Shown here: piece by piece, positions 23,183-35,520 of the stretch
Layout: each line of letters begins with the position of its first letter
Position numbering within the stretch: the stretch's first letter is position 1
From: Massospora cicadina
Lineage: Eukaryota; Entomophthoromycota; Entomophthoromycetes; Entomophthorales; Entomophthoraceae
Assembly: GCA_022478985.1 (NCBI GenBank)
Contig: JAKSZP010014463.1
Coordinates: 248,001 to 312,000 of the forward strand
Direction: 5' to 3'
DNA length: 64,000 bases
The notes under the pieces: generated by a model
The model's input: only the letters and a program-made list of their open reading frames with translations
Told to the model about the DNA's origin: nothing
The model's database searches: none
Translations under genes and position numbers: made by a program

Positions 23183-25088
23183 AAAATTCCGAGATCCTGC
23201 TGGCTGATGGCCTCCACAATTGGGGAGAGCTCCACAAAAAACTTAACATGATAGGCCAAAATGAATGTGGTATGAACCAAAGTTATTAACATTAATGTGA
23301 CGGTTGAGGTCTATCCTCAGCATCACATTGCCCTGATCTTTGGTAAGACAGGGCAGGCTGTGTCTGGATGTATGGAGGAGGAGGGGGCGTTGGTCCTGGC
23401 AAGGACGCCTAAGGGGCAGGAGCTTGAAGGAGGCCAAGGAGCAAGATGGGCGTCCAAGTCGAGGAAAAATGGGAATTGAGTAACATGGGTAATTTTGAGA
23501 TTCAATTTGGATTTAAATTAAGAATGGAATGGAACGGGTGCTTGGAAGTTTCGCGGTTCATTTGGGATTCGAAATGGAATTGGCGCGGAACTTTTGAGGA
23601 TCAGAACTGGCACAGAACCATTGAGTGAGGATTCCGCGATCCTGCTGTAAGGTTTACACCAAGCATCAGTCAGATTAGCACCATAATCTTGTGTTATATT
23701 TTATATTAGCTTTTAGCATGTGTATATAGGGAAGGAACTGGGAGCTGGAGGCTTCTCAGTTCTGTTTTCTATCAACCTGGCCCAATATTAAATAAAAGAA
23801 CTTATAATTCATATATTTATACTTTGAGTTTATTTTAAAATATTGCCTAACTGCAGCCATGTTTGGCTTGAATCAACAAGAATTGGACTTTGAGAGTGAG
23901 CTTGGGAGAGCTATTGCCTCCCTTAATACCTTGTCTTGGAGTCAAGGCATGTTGCTGGGGTTAAGTATATTTGCAACTGTCTTCCAGGGGTGCTTGTCCA
24001 ATCTTGTAGCGCGCGCACAAGGAGAGTAGTATCAGGAGCCCTGTCAGCCCTATGGTCTGTAACATGGATTCTGTTGCCTAACTCATTTGTGGCTCATTGG
24101 AAGGAGCCAGTGCGTTACAATGAATGGGATCGCCCAGATGATATGAGACCTATGAGGACACATTGGAGATGTCATAGGGGTTTGGCAAACAAAAATTTGA
24201 ACTTACCTAAATAAATTAAAGCGTAGGAAGGTATTTATTGAATTTTAAAAAAGAAAATTGACCATCAATTTCCTCAGTGTGTTACAACTTCATAAATAGA
24301 TTATTGATTTGGGGAATAGCTTAGGAAAGCTCAGGATTAGTGCCCTCAAGATATGACGTAACCTGGCAAACATTGAGCAAGGAGGGAAACGAACTTATTT
24401 GAAACCAACTTTGAAGGTATTGGTGGCAGGCAAGTCTTTGTCAGTTTGTCCACGGACGCCTGAATTGTGGATTTTCTGCTGTTACTACAGTTAGAATGAT
24501 GGCATCTCGCCTGACAGGCAGCAGAAACCTCCGAAGCCCCACCACGTAAGGGTGGTCCCAAGAGGTAGGAACAAATTTGTGGCACCCAACCTGCCCACAC
24601 CCGGTCACTCTGGCACCTGTTTGGCAATTGAAATATGATAGATTAAGACTCTGATGTTTTTGGGAGGGTTTTAACTGGCAGCAACAAGTCCCAATGTCCT
24701 GATGCCATCAGTAAGTTTTAACACTAGACGCTTTATTTGCCATAAGTACGCGCCCATTGGGATTTGTTGTCAAGGGTTTGGGGGCTCTTAAGCCTTGATG
24801 CCAAAGGCTTATTGCCATCAACTTTATTTGAACCTTTTACCCCATGGGGATGCTGACTCTCCAATAGCTTAACACAAGTTCCCTTGATTTGCAGTACCAA
24901 TTCGTCTGAATTTAATACTAGGACAGGTGGAGGGATCCTTATAGTGTAAGCTGTTACCCATCACTTGTCCACCACATGGGCGAGGTTGCCATGGGAGATG
25001 ATATGGGCATCTGGCCTTCTTGGACACTTTTTGATGGGAACTGGAACGCCGCCCAGTCCAAGTGGAGGGTGCACTCCCTAGACTTACA
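22856..25088 (-). repeat. 5' LTR of element 2, interrupted by a solo LTR
   Basis: Outside 23298-24119 it matches the 3' LTR throughout. The left copy reads gcatgaatgggatcgc where this copy is split, which gives the empty site for the insertion. Confidence 0.85.
23298..24119 (+). mobile_element. Solo LTR of a third family, inside element 2
   Basis: This 822-bp insertion is absent from the other LTR of element 2. It starts TGACGG and ends GTTACA. The flank is repeated on both sides (ttaatg left, atgaatg right; the empty copy has atgaatg), consistent with a five-base duplication. In plus orientation it has a TATA-like tatata at 23723-23728 and an AATAAA at 23791, in the order expected of a U3/R region. 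No internal region is present, so recombination between LTRs has removed it. Confidence 0.8.
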
Positions 25089-25412
25089 ACAGCAGATGTT
25101 CGCGTTGATTACAGTAAATTATAAAAAATTAGAGCTATATCAGTGGCATCTGAGAGTATTATTTGTATGCATAAATTCTTAATACCTTAAAGTTACACTA
25201 CTAAGAAAACTTAGGTTACTTAACTTTTATAAACCTTACAAAAATAATTTTTACTATTGTAAAATAACAGTCAATTTTTTTTCAGAAAAACTTCAATATC
25301 TTATTACACTTAATAACTAATGAGCAAGTGATACCAACCTGTTAAAGCCCTTTAGTTATAAGTAAAGCTGCTCATAAAACAAAAAATAAGTATAGGTTGA
25401 TAAATGAGTATG
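25089..25412. other. AT-rich stretch, no gene seen
   Basis: This piece lies between elements 2 and 5. No coding pattern or repeat partner was found; it is the probable host flank on the left of the nest. Confidence 0.5.
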
Positions 25413-25964
25413 TGTCAGGCTTGATGAGGTTTGTGATAAGATGATTTGGAATCCCATTATGTATATTTTGCAATCAGTTCTATGGAATTCTATTGCATCA
25501 GAACCTACCAAAATTGCCACGATTCCTGATTTTTAAATGAGTCAACAAAGTCTCAAACCTCTATTAAATCCGCCAAAGCAATTTATAAAGTTCTTGCCAA
25601 ATGAGGATTGCCTGAATCAGATGAACCAATTGTGCCCAATTAAGACCAAATGAATCTTTTGCATTCCTCTAATTCCCTCCAAATTTACCATATTCCCTGT
25701 GACCCCAAATTTCAACAAAATCTTATGAGTAACCCTAAAACCAAAAATAAAGGGATCAAAATTTTCCCCTAATTTTTAGACAAGTAATTACTAGTGAACT
25801 GCCTGTGATAGTTAACAGATATTTGTCTTGGTTTAGCAAGCTCTTAAGAGAATGTTTATAGTGATTTATAAGTCTAATGGGAGTTTTTTCTGGGCTAATA
25901 ACAACTATTAACTTCATAACCTTTTAAAGGTTCTGGCAGTCAAAAATTAAAAAAAAACTCAACA
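25413..25964 (+). repeat. 5' LTR of element 5
   Basis: This 552-bp copy starts TGTCAGGCTTGATG and ends ACTCAACA. It matches 47184-47723, for example at ttcctccaaatttaccatat and gtaattactagtgaactgcc. Confidence 0.92.
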
Positions 25965-25965
25965 T

Positions 25966-25982
25966 TGGTGCTCATAGCCAGG
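25966..25982 (+). other. Primer binding site of element 5
   Basis: TGGTGCTCATAGCCAGG begins two bases after the LTR end. Its first nine bases equal those in elements 3 and 4. Confidence 0.7.
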
Positions 25983-26079
25983 TCCCTTCTGAGGCTACCT
26001 GTTGAAAATATTTCTTCCTAACAGATCAGTCCAGAAAACATAACTTCACCATTATGAAGGAGTATATATGTCTAATTAT

Positions 26080-27120
26080 TATATATATACAAGTGAAAGT
26101 TATGATGCTCGCATAAGTGCCCTCAAAAAGCAGCTACTAAAAGTGGTTTATGGGGCTTGGATAATTATCAAGGGGAATCCCTTGACGGAGACAGGATCAT
26201 GACCTCATTATATAGTCAAGTTGTTTCCCTGTCCACTAAAGTGGTGAGCCAGGCTGCCAAAAATAAAAAACTCCGCTGACTATTAGGTATTAAAATCCCA
26301 CTTGAACATGTTAATAATTGGTATACCAACCTCTAGGGTGACATGGACGATTATGCTTCCAGGTTGACAAGGCTATCCCTAAAACCAACTCTGTCACCAA
26401 GGATTCAATTGAGGCTATCCAATCCCAACATCCCGCTATTCACGTTCTCCCTGAACCTATTGGGTAATTCAAACCCAATTTTATTGAAAATTATAGGCCT
26501 GAATTTGAGATCATTTAGTCTTATCTGTATATATATGAAATGCCATGAGGGTGCTACAGATTGTCAAAAGTTTCAGCACATGCAGACCTGTCTTGATAGT
26601 AAGGCTCAGGAAGCCATGATGCCTTACTTCAAGAAGTGCACAACCTGAGTGGAGCTAAAACAGGCCCTCGTTTATGAATTTGGCAGTAACATATCCATGT
26701 ACAATCATAACTGGCGTTCAAGCAGATCCACCCTAAGCGTGGAAAAACCAACATAGAGTTTGCTGAGTGGTTCTATCATGAAGCTCAAGCCCTTGCATTC
26801 TATGGTCAGATTATCTTGGATGACACCACCGCCGCTGTCCTCTCTGCATTCCAAAATCACATGAACCACATCCTATAGTTCAAAAATGCAAAAGTGTTTT
26901 ACCAATACATCCTTGATATTAAAAAATTCATCATGGAATTGCCTGACAGAACCATGCCCAGGTCCTAATAGGGGGAATTGGCCACAAGTTCATACCATTA
27001 AATTATTCCCAAGAGGTAAGCCCCAGTTTGATTTTCGCACTTGCTGTGGGATTTTTGGTCATCAGGAGGTATCATATTGGAAGAAGGATGCTGAGGAGGC
27101 GAGAAAAGTAGAGTCAGCTT
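26080..27120 (+). pseudogene. Gag of element 5
   Basis: The region 26343-26648 is open and Gag-like (YMKCHEGATDCQKFQHMQTC, LDSKAQEAMMPYFKKCT). Around 26730-26800 another frame reads …HKLAFKQIHPKRGKTNIEFA…EWFYHEAQAL…, a typical Gag core. A decayed zinc knuckle (CCGIFGHQEVSYWKK) lies near 27030-27080: GH is kept, one cysteine is misplaced and the last is lost. It is followed directly by the protease region. Confidence 0.6.
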
Positions 27121-27125
27121 AGGGC

Positions 27126-27700
27126 TTGAGGCACCCTCTGCTGATGACCCTGTGCCTCATCCTACACCTGCCGTTGACTAATCTGAGTGTTATCCTCCCC
27201 ACCTCTGTCACAGTGGATGTCCTATACACGTCTTTCTTAGTTAAAAATCTAAATTTTTCTTACCCTGCTCTCCCTGGCCCAATTCTTCCGGAAATTCTAT
27301 TTATTTAATCCCCATTTTGATACTAAGGTTACCTAGTTTGAGGTAGTTGTCCATAAAGTAAAAAACCTAGCCATAGTTGATCTGGGGCAACCTTTAATGT
27401 CATTTTCACCCGCCTGGTGACATATATAAAAGTTTCACCAGATCAAAACCACACATGGATTATAAAACTGCGGCCTTAGCAGACTCAATCCCTGGGTGCC
27501 TATTCCGCTCTGCCCCTTCAATTTGGATCCGTGGTTGTGACAGCTCCAGTGATTGTATTAAAAATAATAGTTGTGACCTCCTTACTGTTACCCAATTTCT
27601 TATTGAGTATGACAACAAAATTAGTCATAAGTATTTTTACTTCTCTATCATGTGATACTGCATACCTCTAGTCATTAAGAGCGCCCCTAAAGAGAAATGG
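27126..27700 (+). pseudogene. Retropepsin of element 5, active site altered
   Basis: At 27366-27390 the plus strand reads NLAIVDLGQPL, where an active enzyme has D-S/T-G: the middle residue is leucine. Downstream IEYDNKISHKYFYFS is near the position of the usual 'yDiliG' end. Stops are present. Confidence 0.5.
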
Positions 27701-27759
27701 AAAATGAAACCTAAAAAGTTGTTTGTTGGAACACCTGACCTTTGCTTATTGGTTAAAAT

Positions 27760-28110
27760 ATCAAGTTGTTGGTCCAAAAACTAAATTGTCACCTCCCAGC
27801 GCTGACACTCAGTAGTGGATGGATATATACTCCAATAAATGGGTCGCTATACCCCAAAGCCACAAATATTGGTGGACACTGGAATCCAGGCTACAATGAC
27901 CCAGATCATTTGTTAGGGATCAGTAGGAAACCTGATCTGGCCATATTGAGCCTCTTACCTATCTGGGGTTGTTGGATCCTGCCTTACAAAGGCCCTTAAC
28001 AATATTGATGGCCAATTTCATAATCAGCCTATTCAAATAACCTAACACCAACCTGACGCCTATCTTCAAGCTCTACCAGCAGATTGAGTTAAATCTGTTT
28101 ATGGGTGCAG
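27760..28110 (+). pseudogene. dUTPase-like segment of element 5
   Basis: Across frames the plus strand reads WVAIPQSHKYWW, then YLGLLDPALQRPLTILMANF. The second part follows the dUTPase pattern G-v-I-D-p-x-y-r-G-x-i-x-v-l-x-N. A related pattern is found in the same place in elements 3, 4 and 7. Stops and a frameshift at about 28015 break it. Enzyme activity cannot be inferred. Confidence 0.5.
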
Positions 28111-28199
28111 GAATTTGCATGACTAGGAATCAATGAGGATGCTATCGCCAGCCATGTTGACGAGCAAATAGGTGACACTCTCACCTCCAAGCAGCAGTC

Positions 28200-28960
28200 A
28201 CAAGGGTATGAGCTAATTGAGGAGTATGCTAATATTCTCAAAAGGCTCTGAGGATTTTGGAATGATGAAAGAGGTGCTGCATATAGTACTGATGGGTGAC
28301 TCTACTCCCATCCATGCACAGCCCTATCAGAAATATAAAATTGAAGAATCTCAGGTGGCAAGAGAATTAAGGACAATTTTTGGATGCTGGATTACTGAAG
28401 CCCTTGAAAAGCCTCTAAGCCTCGCCCCTGCTGCTTATATGGAAAAAGGATGGGGCCACCAAGTAGTAATGGACTATTGATGACTAGATGTCCGCACATG
28501 AAAGGACAGCTATTTGCTACCCTAGATCAATGATTCATTGTGCCTCATGCTAGATTCCCAACTCTTCTCTGAATTGGACCTTGCCAGTGGCTATTGACAG
28601 ATTGATCTTATACCAGAGAATTAGGAGAATTTTGCCCTCATAGCTAGAGAATGGTCTTTCAAACCCACAAGGATGCCCCAAGGGTATGCAAAGCCCCAGT
28701 AACGTTCCAAATGGCGATGGATGGCCTGCTGGGGATTTGAAAGTGTCATGCGTGTTGGTTTACCTTGATAATGTCTGTTTATCCGCACCTTTGACCAATA
28801 CCTTGCTCATCTGAGAAGGTATATGAGCGACTTCGCTTAGTGTTTCTGAAGTTGAAACCTGCCAATTTCTAGTTATTCCAAATGGATATAGAATTTATCA
28901 GCTATAAGGTTGACCGGAAAGGGATCTCCCCTATACCATACAAGTTGGTCGCTATTAAGA
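28200..28960 (+). pseudogene. Reverse transcriptase of element 5
   Basis: 28217-28480 covers the N-terminal part (MEKGWGHQVVMDY at its end, the fingers motif). At about 28740-28780 the plus strand reads CVLVYLDNVCLS, so the usual YLDD pair has become YLDN. The palm aspartate before it is in LNWTLPVAI… with the aspartate lost to a frame change. It is not functional. Confidence 0.75.
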
Positions 28961-28967
28961 GGATAAC

Positions 28968-29560
28968 TTGACCCTCCAATTTACACATTATATAGGTGTT
29001 CATTGGGATGGTTGGCTATTATTCACAGTCCATCTTCACTTTGCTGAGCTCTTCAAACACCTGACCTATCTGCTTTACAAGGAAGTTCAAAGACAATTGG
29101 GAAGAGAAACAACAGCAAGCTTTATTGTTTTGAGGAAAGCGGTTGTGAGTGCCCCTGTGTTAGTCCATCCATTGTTTGACAAACCATCCATTTTGTTTAT
29201 GGATGCAAATGATGTGGCTGTTGAAGCCATCCTAATGTGTAACTTGATGTGAATTAAGTGGATCACCCCATAGCATACTTTACAAACCCTATCTTGGATA
29301 GAAAGGAACTATAGCATAACTGAGCAGGAGTGCTTATCCATCCTACTTGTCATCAAGCATTTCCATCCATTTCTATATGAAAATCATTTCGAAATTGGTT
29401 ATGGATCACGCCTCTCTGCAGTGGCTACAACATATGAAGGATCCAGATGGACGACTGGCCCACTGGGACTAAAACTACAAAGCTATGGCATTTCCATTGT
29501 TCACTAAACTTGAACCATATATCAAAATCTCGATGGCCTGTCCTGCTTGCCTGTAATGAC
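28968..29560 (+). pseudogene. RNase H of element 5
   Basis: 28968-29252 reads LVHPLFDKPSILFMDANDVA and VEAILMCNL, the start of RNase H with its first aspartate. Then ERNYSITEQECLSILLVIKH follows in another frame, holding the second acid. A frameshift near 29250 separates them. Confidence 0.75.
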
Positions 29561-29599
29561 CCTCTACATCTCTGAGGAGGATTGAAATAATTAACCTCA

Positions 29600-30563
29600 T
29601 GGGGAACCCTGAGGAGTAGAGTCAAGAAACTTCTGAAGTTCAGCAGCAGTTAAAGAAAATAGTTGATTGGAGCTATATTGAAGATAGGTTGCTATAAAAA
29701 CAGGTCAGTTTCTCTTGGTTGCCTTATATCCACCTGTCAGACAGGACAGATACAACTTTGGAGTGCTATTCAATAGTAGGCCATGGTGCCATCAAAAAAC
29801 TAATCAATGGTTGTGAGAGCGCTGCTACAGGAGGGGATGATTGAAATATTACAAGACATCCTAGACTCCTGCCTCATTTGTTCTATCCAGAAACCTCAAA
29901 ATCTGCTAAATCAATATAGTTCATAGGTCTTACTACCCCCTTTGCTATGGTCAGTATTGATGTTGTCGGTCTGATACCAACAGCAATGTATGGTTCCAAT
30001 ATATCATACTGGTGATTAACCATTTTACTAAATAGGCTGAGGCTATCTATTATACCTCCCTCACTTCCAAAGTGACGACCTCATTTTTACTAAAACAGGT
30101 CTTCACATGCCACAGTAGCCCCAAGGTACTAATGTCTGATAATAGCATCAAAATTCTTTTCCCATGTAATCATTGGCTTCAATGCCCTGATGGAAACTTA
30201 CCCCTCATTCACTGCTCCATTTTATCCTGCTACTAATTTAGCAGTGGGATGAGAAAACAGAACACTTGTTGCCATCCTTCACAAAATGGCTCACTCAGAC
30301 TTAGGCCGGTGGAATAAGTACCTCCCAGAAGACCTATTGGCATATCACATGAGTTACCATTGTGTTATCCAGATGGCACCATTCTGAGCTTTATATATGT
30401 GAGAGCAAATCTTAACTTAAAGCGTTCAACCTATATTGGAAACCTCTAAACTAGACACCACTGAGCTTGTGATGAAAAGGCTGGAAGATGAACTATTTTG
30501 CCTACAAGCTCTAGCTGCTAAGTCAATAGGGACTATCAGTCAAAGAGAGGCAGATTGAAGAAA
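29600..30563 (+). pseudogene. Integrase of element 5, part before the insertion
   Basis: The zinc finger start (SIVGHGAIKKLINGCE) is near 29790. The core has VSIDVVGLIPTAMYG at about 29960 with the first aspartate, and a region near 30230-30370 reading HKMAHSDLGRWNKYLPEDLL. The frame stops at 30568 where element 4 is inserted and resumes at 46950. Confidence 0.75.
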
Positions 30564-30568
30564 TGCCC
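30564..30568. other. Target duplication TGCCC, left of element 4
   Basis: TGCCC here and at 46945-46949 are the same five bases, directly bordering the two LTR ends of element 4. Confidence 0.85.
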
Positions 30569-32576
30569 CATAAAAATTTATAGATTATCTGATTATTTTT
30601 GGCCGATAACCCCTATAAACTTATTGCTTGCACAGGTTCAGGTTTCATGAAATTCTCAGCGTTGTATAGTAGTTAATATAGTCATTTGATAATTGTCATG
30701 TGCACATGAAATAATAGTGGGGACTAACCCCAAAGACAAGGCTGGGCGCCAGGAGGCCCAGAGGGTGAAGCTGCAGGCCCTTCCTGACCTGAGATACACC
30801 CTAGACCAACGCTGGGTTTGCGCAAAATATGCCCAGGTTGGGACTAGTGGTATGCCAAACGCCCAGCCCCTGACATTGAGCCAGGCGTTAAAACAAATGA
30901 TCTACCAAATGAATGCAGAAGGTTCAATTCAGTTTGTAGAGGAGTGGGGTTTTGAAACCCATTCCATTTTCAAAATAATGCACTTGGGTCAAATCCAACT
31001 TCAATCAATCACTCAAGTGAAGTCAGTTTTGGCCTATTCAACCAACTCAGATGGCAGTGTTGCCCTATTGGTGAGTCAGTGCTTGGGCCCACTGTGGCAT
31101 AACCCCTATTTCCCCACTCAAGATTAAATATGCTTTCCCTGACCAACATTCCTTGATGTTCAGCTTCGCAAATAAACCTTTTCCCATTTATGTTATACTA
31201 CAATTTTATGATTTTCCGATTGCTCCTGTGCGCAAACCTCTTTAAGGAGGTCTCGCGCTCCATTACCCTTGCCACTGCAAGTACCTTTCAGCTCTCCCCT
31301 CATGCACCATTTGTTCGCCCAGGTTCCCTCAACCTGGGTCGCCTAGCCCCATTAGTTATGTGCACCGCGCCGCCTTTATTGAGGGTTTTTATTATAAAAT
31401 CATACTTTTATGCTTAAGTTGTTATTGCTCTAGCACCCTCTACTGGGCTCTAATCACTTTGGCACTAATAGCTAGTTACCTGGCGTTGGCCTGGTGCACT
31501 GCACACTGCCACGCTGGGAACAGGAGAGTTATAGACGCTCTTCTTACAATAGTATCATGATGACAATTATCTATAGTTGAATGAAAGTATTAGATTTTGG
31601 ACCAACGCTCAGCCAGTATTTCCTCCAAAAATACTTGTGATGTCTTAAATAGGGATTTGTTCTCTCATACCACCTAACTTGATCTACTCTTAGATCCCCA
31701 TTTACAGTTTCTCTGGTTTGACACACAGTTGGCAGCAGTCCCTGATTTGATTTTGACTCTTCTCTGGATCGCCGCTCAAATCATTACTCTTTTTCTTAAA
31801 GAGTCTCCCAATTTTTGCACACAGCAATAATATCCCTGAAGAAGAATAGAAAAATTGGAATCTGATAAAGTTTACTAAGCTAATACTCTAGTAAAAGTGA
31901 TCTGGTATTTAGTGTTATGGTAAATACTATATATTTTATTAGTGAATTCTAGGGATTTTATAGTGGGGGATTTGGCGCCCAAACCTCAGTTGATACCTCC
32001 TCGATGAAATGGCAGCCATTGCCATTGAATCACCCATCTTCATCTTAGCAGCGATGGTCTCCCCCATCCTGGCTAGGATTCCATCATTGGAAATCCTTGA
32101 GACCTAAAATAGAAAGAGTCATAAAATATGTCTCTAACATTTTCCTCTCAATTCAAGCAAACCAACCATATTTGGCAAGTGATCTGCTTAGGTAATGGGA
32201 CTTGTTACCCATTATGGCAGGTCAAAAACCAACTTATCAATTCACTAGTTGCAGGAGGCATCACTCGCCTTGCAACTTACTACTTGAATTCCTAATTGGT
32301 CAGTGATGAAGCCTGACCAATCCCAATCAGTACACCTGATAGTTAAGCAACTATAAGATTCCTCTATTTTGTCAGAAATTCTGCCTGACAAGATCTTAAG
32401 CATTCATCTGGATAGATCCTCAATGGATCCAACCAGGCAAATAACCTAAAATCCCCCAAACATAGTTACCCCAAAATCAGGGTCAACCAATATCCAATTC
32501 ACCTTGCATTAGGGAATTATCCCCTAGAGATCCCTGGTAATCTAGCCAGCTGGGAATATGGGCTAAAATCCCAACA
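30569..32576 (-). repeat. 3' LTR of element 4, interrupted by a family-1 solo LTR
   Basis: Apart from 30694-31548 it matches 45802-46944 throughout. The first two bases are CA where the other copy has TG, two transitions. It ends TCCCAACA like the other copy. Confidence 0.9.
30694..31548 (+). mobile_element. Family-1 solo LTR inside the element 4 LTR
   Basis: It starts TGTCATG and matches the reverse complement of the element 1 LTRs. The empty site is seen in the other LTR of element 4 at about 45920 (ttgataatagtatgatg). Flanks ataat and atagt may be the duplication; the right end is uncertain by a few bases. The open stretch at 30693-31127 carries the conserved family-1 peptide (IIVGTNPKDKAGRQEAQRVK…). 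Confidence 0.85.
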
Positions 32577-32592
32577 CATCCCCCTCTTGCCT
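32577..32592 (-). other. Polypurine tract of element 4
   Basis: Read on the minus strand, aggcaagagggggatg directly precedes the LTR start TGTTGGGA. It identifies the left LTR as the 3' one and shows that the whole 30.6-46.9 kb block is one element. Confidence 0.8.
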
Positions 32593-33157
32593 AGATTTCC
32601 AGCAAGAAAAGGACTGGGGCAGGAGAACACTGCTTTGGACACTCAGTCAAATACTTCATTTGCTCAAGTGGAGTACAATCATCAGTAGATAACGCTGCTT
32701 AGATGACCTTTGGCATGCAGCTCTTTTCCTCTTCCTCATTGCTACCACCTACTCAGAGCGCAGTCCCCATGATCTACTGTTGTTCTGGGCTGAATGATTT
32801 ACTTGTGATGATATTAATCCCAGGATCCAGTTTCCCCCATCAGGGCATATAACCCACTGTCATATTCAGGGTTCTTGTCTGGCATCCTCAATTTTCCTGA
32901 TTTTCTCCTCATCCTTTACAGGAGACTCTTGCCGTCAATAATTCATTTTGTGGCCCAGTTAAGAATGCTCATTTATGTTCACCCGTGTTATTTTTCTTCT
33001 CATAACCTCTTGGCTCATATCATTCTTAATTCTTCTCTGGAGAGCTTATCCCATTAGTTTTGAGATTAATCTCTCTGAAATTAGAGCTTAGCTGATTTCA
33101 GAGTGCATAATGTTGACTATCATATAAGTTTGACATCCCCCTCTTGTCCAGATCATA
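32593..33157. other. No gene seen between polypurine tract and the plus-strand coding stretch
   Basis: The stretch is non-coding as far as I can see. A short piece near 33140 (gacatccccctcttgtccag) repeats the context of 32572-32592 (acacatccccctcttgccta), which may be a second, older boundary. Confidence 0.4.
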
Positions 33158-33856
33158 TGTCAGATTCTGTGTCTTGGTACCAACAGCTGCTCAACAGTTT
33201 TTCTAATCAAGATCTTCAGCTCTTCCAGCAGATGGGTTGGGCTGCACAACGAAACCTCTTCTATGGTCCTTCCAGGACTCATACTCCTAGTCAAGTACCA
33301 GTGGCTAGTCCTTCTGTGGAATTACCAGAAACGGTAACCAACCCCACTGAAATAAGGCTAACAATCATATTGATTGACTTACAGTAGATCCTTCCTCTGT
33401 TATCAATTAAAAATTTATATTTTAAAACTCTCCTGGATTTGGATCTTTTTACAGATGCACCTAACATCATCGTTGATGCTCCTGAGATAATGCCCTTCAC
33501 TCTTGATCAATCCTTCCTCACATGTTTGACTTGCTTCTAGAGTTCCTTTTTCTGACTTGATCAATATTATAAGCCAGCTGTCTTGGCCACTGAATTCACT
33601 ATCAGCAACAATGTACATTTTGAACTCCCTATGCAAAATTACAGGCCCAAGTTACCAAGGATTTATCTATAGCTCTGAATTCTTCTGATCTTAAGAACAT
33701 CCTAAATCAGGATATCGCAGCTTATGCTCTTTGCTTTGCCAGCTAAGCTCTTCAAAGTTGGGCCATGAAGCTTCCAGCCTCTTCCAGCTCCCAACGCTCA
33801 TTCTGCTTCAGCTTCCAGGAAGCTTGTAGTCACATCTTGCAGGATGCCATTCATCC

Positions 33857-34355
33857 TGTCATGATTTTGATATGACTATAGATAAGACCTAGGTTGTTAT
33901 GGCATAATGGATGTAATCCGCCTAGAATTGATATGAGTAATGGGAATTCAAACGCCTCAAAATGAGGCGATATTGGGTTGTTGGGAAAACGTCTCAGATT
34001 AGGTTATTGGAAAATTAACGAATAAAGAATTGATGGAACCAATGAGATGTGATAAATTAGATTACTAAGCCATAGAAGCTGTAGCATCCAAAGTCACTAC
34101 AATATAGGTGAGATGAGATAATCAAGAAGGTTTTTTGTTAAGTAAGTTTTTAGTAAGCGGAATAAGAAGAATCTACAGTAAAATTATATTAAAATAAAAG
34201 AGGTTGTGGGAGCAAGTGCTCCTTATTTATTTGAAAAGTTTATTCTGTTGTCTCAAGGGCAACAATCATCATATCGTTGGCCCTGATTGCTCAGTGGGTC
34301 AAACCATGTGCAAAATCTGCTGGCATATCTGTTGAATACCGGTGATTTTATAACA
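33857..34355 (+). repeat. 5' LTR of element 3
   Basis: It is 499 bp and matches 39278-39806 closely (e.g. gaggttgtgggagcaagtgc). The 3' copy is longer because it holds a small internal duplication around 39540-39590 (atcaagaagggttgtt twice). Confidence 0.92.
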
Positions 34356-34356
34356 G

Positions 34357-34374
34357 TGGTGCTCACTACATGGG
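34357..34374 (+). other. Primer binding site of element 3
   Basis: TGGTGCTCACTACATGGG starts one base after the LTR end. It is nearly the same as in element 4, so both used the same tRNA primer. Confidence 0.8.
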
Positions 34375-34499
34375 GCCCATTGATCAATTATAAATGATAA
34401 AAACTCAGTTGCCAGCTATTTCGCATCAATTTTGTGTTGATGAAAATTCTACTCATCACTCTAGGTCAGTTGCCTATACAAAACTGGAAATGCTTTGGA

Positions 34500-35520
34500 C
34501 ACCATGCTGAAAAAATAAGATGAGCTACTCCAGGAGGTCTACTGCAATAAGCTGCCCCCATTTGATCAAGAAGGGAATATTCTTGGGTTCTTTAAGTGAT
34601 TTGAAATCGCAACTGAAGGAGTCTTGGATCAACGGAGAGTAAAACTGTTGATTTCTTCCTTGGATGTTGGAAGTGCTGATCAAGTTGTCTGTTACCTTTC
34701 CAGTAGTTCCATTACATACCAAGAAGTCAAAGATATGGTGCTGTGGTTGTTCAGCAGAACGGCAAAGATGTCACAGCAGAAGGCCAAATTTTTGACCATC
34801 AAGTTTCAGTGGAATGAGACCCTAATCACGTTTGCTTAGTGATTTACAGTGGAAGCTCACGTGCTAATTGGGGCTGAAATTTTATCCATATCAGACGTGT
34901 GTATTGTGATGACTTCTGCTGTAAAGCCATACTGTGAGTTAAATAACGTTATGGCCCCACTGTTAGATGAAGATGTACCTTTGCTTAAAATTGTTCAGCT
35001 TTTGTACTGTATATCAGCCAACTTCCCTCCACCTAATACCAAGCAGAATCATCCTGCTATAACTGCTGAATCATCTTACTTGGGGACTCTGCTAGTCAAG
35101 GTCACATTCCACCAAGCTACCTGCAGCAGGTAACCGTCCGCCCCATACCTGTTTATTGTCACTGGCCCAACTATCGCCTTACCCCCTGTTTCCACTTATC
35201 ACATCCAGCCCAATTATCAACACAGCTTGTCTTGCATTAATCGGGGAAGTGGGCCCTATGGGGTCAGCTGTTTCAAATGCAGTCAAAAAGGGCACATGGC
35301 CCAATGATGCCCAATTAACAGGTCTCTTGCATACAGTTGGAACAGTACTGCCAGGGAAAAGTCAGAGTGGAGTAGAGATGGGACTCTCTACCTCCACTAT
35401 ATCAAACCCAAACGTCCCACTTGAACCCACCATAGAATATTCAGTGAAAGCTCCCTTGCCCAATGAATCAGTATTATATCAGCAGCCAGTTGGGGGGTGA
35501 ATATCTTGACATGAGTACAG
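34500..35520 (+). pseudogene. Gag of element 3
   Basis: 34624-34839 reads VKLLISSLDVGSADQVVCYL and MVLWLFSRTAKMSQQKAKFL, a Gag core, continuing at 34849 and 35156 in the same or nearby frames. At 35269-35310 a zinc knuckle with correct spacing is visible (CFKCSQKGHMAQ, stop, C): its last variable residue is replaced by TGA. Such knuckles bind the RNA genome in packaging. Confidence 0.75.

Larger units (their letters stand above)
16995..25088 (-). mobile_element. Element 2: chromodomain Ty3/gypsy element (decayed)
   Basis: Two LTRs of about 1.41 kb (16995-18410 and 22856-25088, the latter holding an 822-bp insertion) flank gag, protease, reverse transcriptase, RNase H, integrase and chromodomain on the minus strand. 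The LTR ends are TGTCAGG…CTTACA on the right and TTTCAGG…CTTATA on the left, so each terminal pair carries a change in the left copy. Flanks aatcc and acagc do not match, so the target duplication is lost or one side was rearranged. Confidence 0.85.

Noticed and set aside
25089..25412. Possible 5' LTR of element 0
   Set aside because: No matching sequence exists left of the element 0 coding region and no primer site lies at the junction.
26343..30563. First reading of 30569-32576 as the 3' LTR of the plus-strand element to its left
   Set aside because: The polypurine tract is on the right side (32577-32592, minus strand), the TGCCC duplication pairs it with 45802-46944, and element 5 has its own LTRs farther out.
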